Origin: Candidatus Cloacimonadota bacterium
GTDB taxonomy: Bacteria; Cloacimonadota; Cloacimonadia; Cloacimonadales; Cloacimonadaceae
NCBI GenBank assembly: GCA_029565535.1
Contig: JAKQNZ010000161.1
Location: 1-46,497 of the forward strand
Reading direction: 5' to 3'
DNA: 46,497 bases
Each line of letters opens with the position of its first letter. Position 1 is the stretch's first letter. The translations under genes and the position numbers were made by a program. Shown piece after piece: positions 20,069-30,020 of this stretch. The notes under the pieces were generated by a model. The model was not told where the DNA came from and made no database searches. It was given only the letters and a program-made list of their open reading frames with translations.

Positions 20069-20779
20069 TCATGGACAGATTGTCGCATTTTCCTGCTTGG
20101 AGCTTTTATTCCCTAAATGCCTTGAAGGACAGATATCCTGCAGGCCGCACTGATCACAGCGCGGCACAGACTTACAGATATCCTTGCAGTGTACAACAAT
20201 CTGGGCATGAAAATCATTGTAAAGGGCAGGGTCGCAAGGAAGTTCTGCCATAAACAAGCTCTGCCAGTATTCATATCCACATGGTTCACGCGCAAAGCCC
20301 AGGCGTTGCATCAGCCGGTTTGTGTAGGCATCGCAAACAAAAACCGGCACATTTCCTGCGTAGAGCAATATGGAATCCACTGTTTCCGGGCCCAGTCCCT
20401 TGATACTCAGTAGCTGGGCTCGTAGTTTGGGCAGATTTTGACTGAACAGCCTATGAAAATCAGCTTGATATTGCTCCACGAAGAATGCCGCGAAGTTCTT
20501 TAGTTTCCTGGCTTTTTGATTGTAGTACAGGGTTGGTCTGATCAAATGAGCCAGATCGTCAAGGGTAGCCATGTGAATATCTTCCAGGGTATTGATTCCC
20601 GCTTGTTTCAGATTGGCCAGAGCTTTTTCCACATTTGTCCAGGCAACGCTCTGGGTTAGGATGGCTCCGATAATGATCTCATCCTGGGTGTCGCCAGGCC
20701 ACCAGTCTTGTGGCCCGGCGGTTGCCAGGAGTTTGTTGTATAGTTCAATCAAAGATAAGGACATAGAGTGAGTCTTCAT
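20069..20779 (-). CDS. HhH-GPD DNA glycosylase, endonuclease III-like with C-terminal 4Fe-4S loop (MagIII-like subgroup)
   Basis: IIGAILTQSVAWTNVEKAL, SIKGLGPETVDSILLYA, CKDICKSVPRCDQCGLQDIC. Confidence 0.85.
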   Translation of the reverse strand: MKTHSMSLSLIELYNKLLATAGPQDWWPGDTQDEIIIGAILTQSVAWTNVEKALANLKQAGINTLEDIHMATLDDLAHLIRPTLYYNQKARKLKNFAAFFVEQYQADFHRLFSQNLPKLRAQLLSIKGLGPETVDSILLYAGNVPVFVCDAYTNRLMQRLGFAREPCGYEYWQSLFMAELPCDPALYNDFHAQIVVHCKDICKSVPRCDQCGLQDICPSRHLGNKSSKQENATICP

Positions 20780-20785
20780 CTAAAA

Positions 20786-20814
20786 AAGCCCGGAACCGCA
20801 GGGGCTCCGGGCTT
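20786..20814 (-). terminator. Rho-independent terminator after trxA
   Basis: Minus strand AAGCCCGGAGCCCCTGCGGTTCCGGGCTTTTTTA hairpin plus T-run. Confidence 0.85.
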
Positions 20815-20835
20815 AGGTCTGAAACGGGTTTCAAT

Positions 20836-21156
20836 TTAAAGGTGCTTGTTCAGTTTGTCCATTATCTTGTCTTTCTGCACCAGGCCAATCAACTGCTCGC
20901 TAACCTGGCCTTTGTTGAAAATCAACAAGGTGGGTATGGACATAATCGAATATTTACCAGCGATTTCGGGAGATTCGTCGATGTTCACCTTCACGATCTT
21001 TGCCCTGCCCTCAACCTCATCGGCCACTTTGTGGATAATGGGATTCAAAGCTTTGCAGGGACCGCACCAAGGAGCCCAGAAATCCACCAAAACCGGAAGT
21101 TCGGATTGCAGGACTTCGGCTTCAAAGGAGGCGGTGTTTACTTCGGTGATAGCCAT
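20836..21156 (-). CDS. trxA: thioredoxin
   Basis: VLVDFWAPWCGPCKALNPI with WCGPC; start at MAITEV (21156). Confidence 0.95.
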   Translation of the reverse strand: MAITEVNTASFEAEVLQSELPVLVDFWAPWCGPCKALNPIIHKVADEVEGRAKIVKVNIDESPEIAGKYSIMSIPTLLIFNKGQVSEQLIGLVQKDKIMDKLNKHL

Positions 21157-21160
21157 TTTC

Positions 21161-21433
21161 TTACTCAACGATTGCGAGAATATCGCTTTTGGAGAGGATG
21201 AGCAGCTTTTCTCCCTCAAGTTCGATTTCGGTGCCGGCGTATTTGCCGTAAAGAACCTTGTCACCGATTTTTACTATTTTTTGCAGGTCTTCATCGGTTC
21301 CTACCGCGATCACTTCCGCCATCTGCGGTTTTTCCTTGGCAGTATCGGGAATGATGATTCCACCTACGGTTTTTTCTTGGGCTGCGGTGTTTAGTTTCAC
21401 CACCACATGGTCTTCAATGGGTCTTAGTTTCAT
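21161..21433 (-). CDS. groES: co-chaperonin GroES
   Basis: [45 protein letters not shown]...[36 protein letters not shown]. Confidence 0.96.
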   Translation of the reverse strand: MKLRPIEDHVVVKLNTAAQEKTVGGIIIPDTAKEKPQMAEVIAVGTDEDLQKIVKIGDKVLYGKYAGTEIELEGEKLLILSKSDILAIVE

Positions 21434-21693
21434 GGTAACCTCCATAAATTATCTGTTGCGTTCACTTATTTAAGATAAGCGACAAGCGCTTCTTTAGCAA
21501 ACACAAATTTAGACTGCTAATTTCTGTCAAGGAAAAATGCTGCCAGTCTTGCTTAGAGCTGGATATTATACAGATGAACGATATGTGCCTAATTGAATAA
21601 AGTAGGCTAAGCTAAGCTTTCTTTTCCTTTTCCCTTTCATACCCGGGGAAAAATAATTAGATCATGGCAATGCCTTCACCATTCTACTGGATA

Positions 21694-23376
21694 TTAGTCT
21701 GCAGACAAGAGAACGAATTTCCGGCTTAGCTGCTTGTTTCCCGCCGTGAAGCGATAGAAATAGATGCCCTGAGCAGTTTGCATACCCCTGTCATCCCGGC
21801 CATTCCAGTTTATAGCGTGTTCTCCCTGGGGTTGGAAGCAATTGACCAGGGTTTTTACTTTTTGGCCTTTTGCATTGAAGATTTCCAGCCTGACATTGGC
21901 ATATTCCTTCAGTTCATATTCAATATTTAAAATAGAACTGCTAAAATTGCACGGATTTGGAAACAAGTTTAGCTTAAAATCTGCCAGTTCTGAACATAGG
22001 TTATCGTCGTTATGAACCGGGGTAGATACCGAATAAGTAAGTTGGTTGCTAAAAGGATTGGACAGGACATACACTACCCTGCTGTACAAACTGCTGCTGG
22101 GAGGAACCACAGAAAAAGCATTATTCAAGCCATAATCTTCCACGTTCTGGCAATTGCCGGCATAATCGAAAAATACTGCTTTCAATCTAAGGGTGGCATT
22201 GCAGATGAGATTTATCTGCTGGTCACCTTGGATTTGGCAGGTATATCCGAGGTAATCGGTAGCGTAAGGCTGGATTGTCTGGTTATCAAGCTGGGGGTTA
22301 GCCGGTAGATTTGTCATGCCAAAATTCGGAAGATCGAGTTGGCTGTAGCCCCAAAGCTCGTTTTGCAGGGAATCTCCATCTGCGACGTTTGCTACCCCCC
22401 AATTACTGAAAACGTCAGCAAAGGACTGCCCAGGAAAGTGGTTGGCGATTTGAGTTGTCATAGAAACGATGCCGTTTTGAGGGTCGGAGACCAGATCGCT
22501 GATGAGCCCCGTAGCATCATAGTGTTCTTGTAGATAGCTGAAGAACAGCATCACTTTTACGTAGTCGGCAAAGCTCTGATTCCAAACGGTGAGATTGTTG
22601 TCGGGATTTGAGGGGAATCCGGTGATGGGATCGGGAACTCCATAGGCCACCATGGCCAATTCGGAACATCCTTCATTTATCCACTGTTCTTCATTGGCGT
22701 CCTGACCCCAATGGATCAGGTGCTGCAATTCGTGTGCTAAAACGGAAAAGCGGATGGGTGCGCTGGGATCGAGAGGATAGCAGGTCATATAGATCATTTC
22801 GCATTCGTTGCTGTGGCCGCTGGGGTTCATCTGTTGGGCCTGAGCTTCAGTAACCTGATTGTAAGGGCTGAAATATCCGTCGAAGTAATTACCTTGAAAA
22901 GATCCCAGTGCTGAATAGAATACTATTACCCGGGGATCATTGTCCAGTTCGTTCGGGATCGGGCCAAACAGCTCAATATCCATCTCTATCGCACCCTGGG
23001 TGGGGTCGTTTGCCGTTCGTTCTTCCAAACGAACCAAAGCAGAATCCACATCGGCCTGAGTCATATTGAGGTTCCATTGATCGTTTGCCACAAAGATATA
23101 GCAATGCTCACCCACGGCGCGACAGGTGGCTGCGGTCTGAACCCAGGTGGGTGGCATCACCGAGAGATTCCAACGCCAGAAGGTTTTAGGATCGCCCACA
23201 CTGTAATCCCTGGCATCCCTGGAACGCAGTTCCAGATGATCTGGCGAATTCTTGAATTCTGCAGCCTGTAGGCCGAGTTCATGTTGCAGAGCGCTCCACT
23301 TTGCCGGTTGCGCAGCGAGGGTCATGGTGACTAACAAAATAGCAATCGTTAAACATACACGGTTCATGGGGGGCAT
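21694..23376 (-). CDS. secreted HExxH metallopeptidase (M30 hyicolysin-like) with C-terminal FlgD/T9SS type A-like sorting domain
   Basis: Signal peptide; AHELQHLIHWGQDANEEQWINEGCSELA; C-terminal NLFPNPCN...VRLEIFNAKGQKVKTLV...INWNGRDDRGMQTAQGIYFYRFTAGNKQLSRKFVLL. Confidence 0.82.
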   Translation of the reverse strand: MPPMNRVCLTIAILLVTMTLAAQPAKWSALQHELGLQAAEFKNSPDHLELRSRDARDYSVGDPKTFWRWNLSVMPPTWVQTAATCRAVGEHCYIFVANDQWNLNMTQADVDSALVRLEERTANDPTQGAIEMDIELFGPIPNELDNDPRVIVFYSALGSFQGNYFDGYFSPYNQVTEAQAQQMNPSGHSNECEMIYMTCYPLDPSAPIRFSVLAHELQHLIHWGQDANEEQWINEGCSELAMVAYGVPDPITGFPSNPDNNLTVWNQSFADYVKVMLFFSYLQEHYDATGLISDLVSDPQNGIVSMTTQIANHFPGQSFADVFSNWGVANVADGDSLQNELWGYSQLDLPNFGMTNLPANPQLDNQTIQPYATDYLGYTCQIQGDQQINLICNATLRLKAVFFDYAGNCQNVEDYGLNNAFSVVPPSSSLYSRVVYVLSNPFSNQLTYSVSTPVHNDDNLCSELADFKLNLFPNPCNFSSSILNIEYELKEYANVRLEIFNAKGQKVKTLVNCFQPQGEHAINWNGRDDRGMQTAQGIYFYRFTAGNKQLSRKFVLLSAD

Positions 23377-23476
23377 CCTTTTGCGGAAAATCTTATGGAG
23401 GCAAGCTACAAATCTCCAGATTGGGTGTCAAGATCAATTTGTGGATTATCAGGATCATGTTCAAACAGAAAGCTAA

Positions 23477-23641
23477 GCTTACTTATACAAAATCAAGACA
23501 GTATCTATTTGGAAGCAAAAAATCCCTGACGACCTGATTAGCATTTTCAGGAGTTTCTTCAGGGTGGATACGGCTTATGTGTATATAGTGGGGGATATAG
23601 ACAAAGAGCAAGCCGCGTTGTTTACCCCGAGATGTATATAA
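23477..23641 (+). pseudogene. possible short remnant of an M16 (insulinase-like) peptidase
   Basis: Frame reads IPDDLISIFRSFFRVDTAYVYIVGDIDKEQAALF then stop, resembling M16 DxxxFYxxxYxPxNxxLVVVGDIDxxEA; no start or rest of the domain. Confidence 0.35.
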
Positions 23642-24028
23642 GGCCATCAGCCATAAGCAAATTGAAGCAGAGATCAGCTGACCGGTTTTACGTTTAGCAA
23701 ACCGGACTCATCTTCAGGAATACGGCTTTGAGGGATTAAACATAACCATCGTTACAAGCGCTCCAAGCATGCTCGAAGAGGATTACTATGTAATGCGACT
23801 GATAGATTTGCTGCTGAATAATGGCAAGAAAAGGCTTCACACGGCTACGCGGGGTACGCACGATGTGGTTATTTCCATCCCCTCATCTGAGGTTGATAGG
23901 ATGCTGGAAGAAGAGTGTTTTTGGGGGTTTGTCTTCGCAGCTTTTACTTTTGCCAGCCCGCTATTCCTTTTCCCATCCATTCTTACCCAATATTTATAGG
24001 ATGGGTATAGGGTGGGGCCGGGTGAAAG

Positions 24029-24562
24029 CTACTTCCTTTTGGGGTGATATTTCTCCATTATCCCCAGCCGGTATACGAAAATGGAAAAATATACCAGATA
24101 GGTTACAAAGACAATCAGGATGCAAACTATCACGATACTTGCATAGATGAAGATCTCGTCATGAGTGCGCATCTGAAGCAGAAAGCGATAGCTGATCATC
24201 AGGATCGTACCCCAGAACAGACACAGGATCAAAAGCGGTAAGGACAGAATGCTTACTCCCGAGCCGGGACCATCTAGATATCGGGTTTCATACATGTCCA
24301 CTGCTTGCTTCACGAAGCGATTCGCAAAAATCAAAGCCCAAGGCGCCCACAGCAGGTTCAAACCCGGAACGAGGAAGCTCCAAAGCAGCCAACGATGAAT
24401 GCTCCGTTTATTTGTAGTTTGCTTGATCAACCTGTACAGATCAAAAATCCAGATTATTAAAGATATCAGACACCCCGCTCCGATGATCAGGGCAAAGACA
24501 ATCATCTTGAAACTAAGGTTGGCAGCCAACAAAGGGCAACTTAATAGAAGGGATTGGGTCAC
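24029..24562 (-). CDS. hypothetical membrane protein, several TM segments
   Basis: 177 aa ORF with about 4 hydrophobic stretches; no recognised family. Confidence 0.55.
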   Translation of the reverse strand: MTQSLLLSCPLLAANLSFKMIVFALIIGAGCLISLIIWIFDLYRLIKQTTNKRSIHRWLLWSFLVPGLNLLWAPWALIFANRFVKQAVDMYETRYLDGPGSGVSILSLPLLILCLFWGTILMISYRFLLQMRTHDEIFIYASIVIVCILIVFVTYLVYFSIFVYRLGIMEKYHPKRK

Positions 24563-24884
24563 TTTCTGTCTCCTGTAGTCGGTATGTATTCAGCGTAGCC
24601 GTGATGAAATTGCAAGACAAGTAGTTCATAACTATCTCTCGCAAGCTCTGGAAGTTGGGATAAGCATCCAATCCCCGCAACTTTTCCCAGCGCTCATTAT
24701 TTCTTTACAATCTACACTTTTCAATAAATTGGCTGTGCTATTACTGTCAATGAAAATATGAGATTAAACCAAGATTTCTCAGCCTACGGTTTGATTGGCG
24801 GTTTGATCTCAGGTTTTTATCTCTTCGGCAAAGCTCCGCTTGACAAAATTACAGGGTATTGCGATCCTTACAAACGAGGTTAGT

Positions 24885-26327
24885 ATGAAACTGAGGATCA
24901 GACGGCGGATAGAACCCAAACGCCAAACAGGAAAGTACGTTGTTTACTGGATGCAACAAGCCCAAAGAGCGGAATTCAACCCCGCTCTGGATGAAGCTAT
25001 CGCGTATAGTAATAACTCAGAGTTGCCGCTTTTGGTGGTGTTTGTTCTTTGCCCTGTAGCCGAAGCCAATTGGCGGCATTACCTGTTTATGTTGCAAGGT
25101 TTGTGGGAAACGGCACGCAGATTGAAGCAAAGGGGCCTGGAACTGATTGTTCTATGTGGTGAGCCGGTCAGTCTGCTGTCGGAGCTGTCGGTTTCGGCTC
25201 TGGAAATGGTTTGCGACCTTGGTTATCTGCGCTTTCAGCGAAGCTGGCGGGAAAAGCTTCTGGAGGAGTGTCTGGCCAAGGGTTGCGGTTGGACTGAGCT
25301 GGAGACGGAGCCTTCCTGCCCCATTGAAGTTGTGTCGGACAAGGAAGAATACGCTGCGGCCACCTTTCGCCCCAAACTGCTAAGAGCCCTGAATACCAGG
25401 TTTGAAGCCTCTGCAGAAATCTCTTATCAGGTGAATCAAGTTGTGTCTATTGAGCATCACCTGCCGTATTTTATGCCTGCCGAAAAACCCTGGGAAAGCT
25501 TTGAAGCCTGGGCTTTGCAGGCTCTGAACCACGATCTTTCGGTAATGCCTACTACTGGCTTGAGAGGCGGAAGAGAAGCCGCCGAAATGCATCTAACCAA
25601 CTTTCTGAGAGATAAACTGCCCTATTATGCCTCTTTTCGCAGTAATCCGGCTCTGGATATTCAAAGTGGGCTTAGCCCCTATCTGCATTTTGGCCAGATT
25701 TCGGCAGTTGAGGTTTTGCAACAGCTCTTGGGTCGATATGATCTGACCTTGCCGGAACTTTGCTCTCTGATAGCCAAAAAGCCCCTTCCTGAAAATCCCC
25801 TGGCCAATCCAGCCGCATTTGCGGAAGAACTGCTGGTTAGGCGTGAACTTAGCTTTAATTTCTGCCATTATAACAGCAATTACGATTGTTTCGCTGCTTT
25901 GCCTGCCTGGGCCAGACAAAGCTTACTGAACCATCTTGGCGACAAGCGAGATCAGGATTATTCCCTTGACAGATTGGAGCAGTGCGCAACTAATGATATT
26001 TACTGGAATGCCGCTCAACAGGAGATGATGGAAACTGGAAAAATGCACAATTATCTGCGTATGTATTGGGGTAAGCGACTGCTGACGTGGTTTGCTTCTC
26101 CAGAAGATGCCTATCAGGTAGCGCTGTATCTGAACAATCGCTACGAACTGGATGGACGAGATCCCAATGCCTACGCCGGAGTTGCCTGGTGTTTTGGCAA
26201 GCACGACCGTCCCTGGCAGAACCGTCCCATCTATGGCTCAGTCCGGTATATGAATGCGACAGGTCTTGAGAGAAAATTCAAGATGGAAAAATACCTTCAC
26301 AAAGTGTATAGAAACAAGGAAAGTTGA
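24885..26327 (+). CDS. phr: class II deoxyribodipyrimidine photolyase
   Basis: GKYVVYWMQQAQRAEFNPALDEAI, LSPYLHFGQIS, MHNYLRMYWGKRLLTW, NRYELDGRDPNAYAGVAWCFGKHDRPW. Start MKLRIRRRI at 24885. Confidence 0.94.
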   Translation: MKLRIRRRIEPKRQTGKYVVYWMQQAQRAEFNPALDEAIAYSNNSELPLLVVFVLCPVAEANWRHYLFMLQGLWETARRLKQRGLELIVLCGEPVSLLSELSVSALEMVCDLGYLRFQRSWREKLLEECLAKGCGWTELETEPSCPIEVVSDKEEYAAATFRPKLLRALNTRFEASAEISYQVNQVVSIEHHLPYFMPAEKPWESFEAWALQALNHDLSVMPTTGLRGGREAAEMHLTNFLRDKLPYYASFRSNPALDIQSGLSPYLHFGQISAVEVLQQLLGRYDLTLPELCSLIAKKPLPENPLANPAAFAEELLVRRELSFNFCHYNSNYDCFAALPAWARQSLLNHLGDKRDQDYSLDRLEQCATNDIYWNAAQQEMMETGKMHNYLRMYWGKRLLTWFASPEDAYQVALYLNNRYELDGRDPNAYAGVAWCFGKHDRPWQNRPIYGSVRYMNATGLERKFKMEKYLHKVYRNKES

Positions 26328-28777
26328 TGCATAAAAGCTGTTGGATATTGTTAAGCTCTTTATTCCTGACCACCCTGCTCCTGGCTCAAGGTGTATCACA
26401 AAGGCGTAAAGTGGTGATCGGAGGTGATTTTAACTATCCCCCTTACGAATTCATCAATGAGCAGAACCAGCCAGACGGCTATAATGTGGAGCTAAGCCGC
26501 GCTATTTGCGATCAACTGAATTGGGAACCGGAATTCAAATTGGCCAAATGGGCTCTGGTGCGTTCCTGGCTGGATACTGGTGAAATCGATCTTATCCAGG
26601 GTATGGCTTTTTCGGTGGAAAGGGCTTTGGTGATGAATCTGTCCGAGGCTCATACCCAGACCTGGAGAGCGCTGTTTGTGCGCAAGGGTTCTTCCCTGCG
26701 GCTTCCCAAGGACATTCTGAACAGCACTGTGGTAATTCAACAGGGCGATATAGCTGTTGAGTATCTGAAAAGAATTAACTTCAACGGCATTATTGTGGAG
26801 GTGCCAACTCAGGAAGACGCCCTCAAACTATTAGATTCTGGGGAGTATGATGCAGCGTTGGTGAACTATATGCATGGCATATACTCCATAGATAAAAACA
26901 AGCTGAAGCATATCAGGCCAATGCCCCATCATATCCAACAAAAGGAGTACTGCTACGCAGCCAAGGACCCTGAGCTGATCGAGGATGTAAACAAAGCGCT
27001 CCTGGTGCTTAGTAAAAGCGGGCAACTCAGCTTGATTCAAGACAAATGGCTGGGTTCCGGGGACGAAATGGATAGGGATGCCGTGCTCAGAGCGCTGGGT
27101 GGCAAGTATCAAAGGATTATCTCAATAATCTGCTTGCTTGGCTTTCTGGCCTTAGTCTTTTTCATTTTCCGGGCAAGGCATCTGAAAAAAGCCTTGAACA
27201 AAGAACTGGAGACAAAGAAAAATCTCGAGAAGGAGCTGAACCGCGAATACTCTATCTTTGTACGTGGCCCCGTAATCCTGTACAAAATGCTGGCTGATCC
27301 TTTGAAACCTCTGATGATCTCCGACAATATCGATCAATGGGGTTGGACCACCGACGAAATTCTAGCACTGAAGGACGGATTTATCGACCTGGTCTTTTCT
27401 GAGGACAGAGACCGCTATTTGCTTGATGCAAAAAGCAGTTCGGAACAGGATTATGGAGTCCGCAGTTTCAGAGTTCTTACCAAGAATGGAGAAATCCGCT
27501 GGGTGATCGACTACTCCACTCTGGTAGAAAGCCGTCGTTATAAAAAGCTGTACTACGGCTATCTGTTAGATATCACATCCCAAAAAAGCCTGGAAGCGCA
27601 ATTGATGGAAGCGAAGGAAAAAGCTGAATCAGCCAGCTTGGCCAAAACCCATTTTCTGGCCAATATGAGCCACGAGATTCGGACTCCCCTGAATGGCATA
27701 ATGGGTTTTTTGCAAGTACTGATGCAGATGGAGGCTTCCCCTGACCAGCGAGAATTCTTTGAAATCATGTATTCTTCCGGGCGTTCGCTGATGAAGATAA
27801 TCAACGATATTCTGGATTTCTCCAAGATTGAATCTGGTAAATTGGAATTGATAAACAGCGATTTCAATCCCCGCTATTTGATCGAAGATACTCTGAAGTC
27901 CTTTGTTTTCAATAATAAAAATCCCGATCTCGACATCCGCTGTCTGATCAACGATCAGGTGCCAAATGTTCTGCATGGCGATCAATTGCGCCTAAAACAG
28001 GTATTGGTTAATCTGCTGCAAAACGCTGTGAAGTTTACCGAGAAAGGCTTTGTGGAAGTGCGTACCGACATCTACACTCAATCAGACAAAGACATCAGGC
28101 TTCTCTTCAGTGTCAGCGACAGTGGAATCGGAATAGATCCGCGAAAACAAAAAGACATTTTCGACAATTTCACCCAAGGAGATGCTCTAATCACCAGTAA
28201 GTATGGCGGAACCGGGCTTGGCCTTTCCATCGTGAAGCGCTTGGTAGAGCTGATGAATGGCTTCATCTGGGTGGAAAGCGAACAGGAAAAAGGCAGCAGC
28301 TTTTTCTTCATACTACCCTTTGCCAAAGCAATGGAACAGCCTGTTCTGGTTTCCCAGCATCGCAGCCATCCCGAGCTGAAGTTGCAGTCTTTGCCTGGAA
28401 TGCAGGTTTTGTTGGTGGAAGACGAGCCCATCAACCAAGCCGTCACCAAACGCCAGTTGGAAAGCTGGGATGTAAAGGTCAGCATTGCCGCCAATGGTCA
28501 GGAAGCGCTTGATCTATGCGCCAAGAACCGTTATCACGCCATTCTCATGGATGTGCAGATGCCGGTTATGGACGGCATTACCGCTACCAAAACCCTACGT
28601 TTGAGGGAAATCTCGCAAGGAATACATACCCCGATTATCGCATTCACGGCTGCTGCCATGGTTGGCGACAGAGAAAGATTCTTAGGATGCGGCATGGACG
28701 ACTATATAGCCAAACCTATTGATATGAATATGCTTTATGTGCTGCTGCAAAAATATATGCCGCAGGGCAGAGAATAG
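26327..28777 (+). CDS. hybrid sensor histidine kinase: periplasmic SBP_bac_3-type domain, TM, PAS, HisKA, HATPase, receiver
   Basis: GGDFNYPPYEFINEQNQPDGYNVEL; FLANMSHEIRTPLNGIMGF H-box; YGGTGLGLSIVKRL; receiver VLLVEDEPINQ...ILMDVQMPVMDG. Confidence 0.94.
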   Translation: MHKSCWILLSSLFLTTLLLAQGVSQRRKVVIGGDFNYPPYEFINEQNQPDGYNVELSRAICDQLNWEPEFKLAKWALVRSWLDTGEIDLIQGMAFSVERALVMNLSEAHTQTWRALFVRKGSSLRLPKDILNSTVVIQQGDIAVEYLKRINFNGIIVEVPTQEDALKLLDSGEYDAALVNYMHGIYSIDKNKLKHIRPMPHHIQQKEYCYAAKDPELIEDVNKALLVLSKSGQLSLIQDKWLGSGDEMDRDAVLRALGGKYQRIISIICLLGFLALVFFIFRARHLKKALNKELETKKNLEKELNREYSIFVRGPVILYKMLADPLKPLMISDNIDQWGWTTDEILALKDGFIDLVFSEDRDRYLLDAKSSSEQDYGVRSFRVLTKNGEIRWVIDYSTLVESRRYKKLYYGYLLDITSQKSLEAQLMEAKEKAESASLAKTHFLANMSHEIRTPLNGIMGFLQVLMQMEASPDQREFFEIMYSSGRSLMKIINDILDFSKIESGKLELINSDFNPRYLIEDTLKSFVFNNKNPDLDIRCLINDQVPNVLHGDQLRLKQVLVNLLQNAVKFTEKGFVEVRTDIYTQSDKDIRLLFSVSDSGIGIDPRKQKDIFDNFTQGDALITSKYGGTGLGLSIVKRLVELMNGFIWVESEQEKGSSFFFILPFAKAMEQPVLVSQHRSHPELKLQSLPGMQVLLVEDEPINQAVTKRQLESWDVKVSIAANGQEALDLCAKNRYHAILMDVQMPVMDGITATKTLRLREISQGIHTPIIAFTAAAMVGDRERFLGCGMDDYIAKPIDMNMLYVLLQKYMPQGRE

Positions 28778-28787
28778 GAGATTTATT

Positions 28788-30020
28788 ATGTCCCGTTATC
28801 TTAGTCTTGTCTTCGTTCTTCTGGCTGGCTCGATGCTGGCCAAAGATATGACAGTGAAGCGATCCCGCAGTTATCTGCGCCAGGGTCCGGCTTCGTACTA
28901 TGAAGTGCTTATGGAAATACCCACCAACAGCAAAGTAAAGGTTATCAAAGAAGGAATGGAATGGCTACAGGTGGAATACCGAAAACAAAGGGGCTACCTG
29001 AGCAGAACTTCCACCCAGGCTCAAAAAAAACCAGGTGATCCTTTCACCAACCTGCAGCGCCCTCCCATGTCTGCCAATGCCCAAGGCGTTACCGCAGGCG
29101 TTAAGGGTTTCTGTGCCAAGTTCAATACCGATTTGAAAGTATCATCCTCTTTCCCAGACCTGGCTTTATCGACGGGGGTTAATCCCCGCGATTATCAGGA
29201 GTTCTACAAGCAAACATTCAACAAGCGGAAGCCCAGCCATTTTCTGAAGGCTTATTCCTTGCCAGAGCGGAAATTCGTAGATTTTTACAGCGAAGCGGCA
29301 GAGGGATTTGGGCTTTCTGTTGCCAGCATTATCGCCGCCCAGGGCTTATACAAGAACGCTCCTCTTGCCACATACGTGAACAAACTTGGAACCGTTGTCG
29401 CCTCTGCGGCAGATACTCCGGAAATCCAGTATCGTTTTTTTCTGCTTGATATTTCCCAGCCCAATGCCTATGCCTGTCCGGGTGGATTCATCTTCATCAG
29501 CAAAGGGATGCTCCAACTGGTGGAAAACGAAGCGCAGCTTGCCTTCGTACTGGCTCATGAGATAGCCCACGTATCCAGATTTCACGGCCTGAAAGAGATA
29601 AAGTTGATGGAAAACCAGATTGCCGCTGAGGATGTTTTTGCCGAAATGGAAAAAGATCTGGCAGACCGCTCGTCCCAGAAGTTTGCTGACCTGTCGAAGG
29701 ATTTGGAATCAGATATCCGGGAAATGGCTGCTACCTTGACGGAAGGCCGTCTGGATACTTACGAAGAGGAAGCCGACGCTGTTGCCTTGCTGCTTCTGGC
29801 TCGTAGCGGCTATAATCCCAAAGCTGGCGAAGAGCTGCTTACCAAGCTACTGAATACCCGCTACGAATCGAATAATCAGCATTATCGTCGCCAAAGCGTA
29901 CAGGAAAGGCTGAAGCTGATTAAAACCAAAACCGCCAGATTGAAAAATTCCCGGCTGCACTTCATCAGTGATCATCCTCGTTTTACAACCCACAAAGCAT
30001 TTCTGGACAGCAGGCAATGA
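28788..30020 (+). CDS. M48-family metalloprotease with N-terminal SH3-like domain
   Basis: Signal peptide, SH3-like SYLRQGPASYYEVLMEIPTNSKVKVIKEGMEWLQVEY, AFVLAHEIAHVSRFHG (HExxH), YEEEADAVALLLLARSGYNP. Confidence 0.9.
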   Translation: MSRYLSLVFVLLAGSMLAKDMTVKRSRSYLRQGPASYYEVLMEIPTNSKVKVIKEGMEWLQVEYRKQRGYLSRTSTQAQKKPGDPFTNLQRPPMSANAQGVTAGVKGFCAKFNTDLKVSSSFPDLALSTGVNPRDYQEFYKQTFNKRKPSHFLKAYSLPERKFVDFYSEAAEGFGLSVASIIAAQGLYKNAPLATYVNKLGTVVASAADTPEIQYRFFLLDISQPNAYACPGGFIFISKGMLQLVENEAQLAFVLAHEIAHVSRFHGLKEIKLMENQIAAEDVFAEMEKDLADRSSQKFADLSKDLESDIREMAATLTEGRLDTYEEEADAVALLLLARSGYNPKAGEELLTKLLNTRYESNNQHYRRQSVQERLKLIKTKTARLKNSRLHFISDHPRFTTHKAFLDSRQ

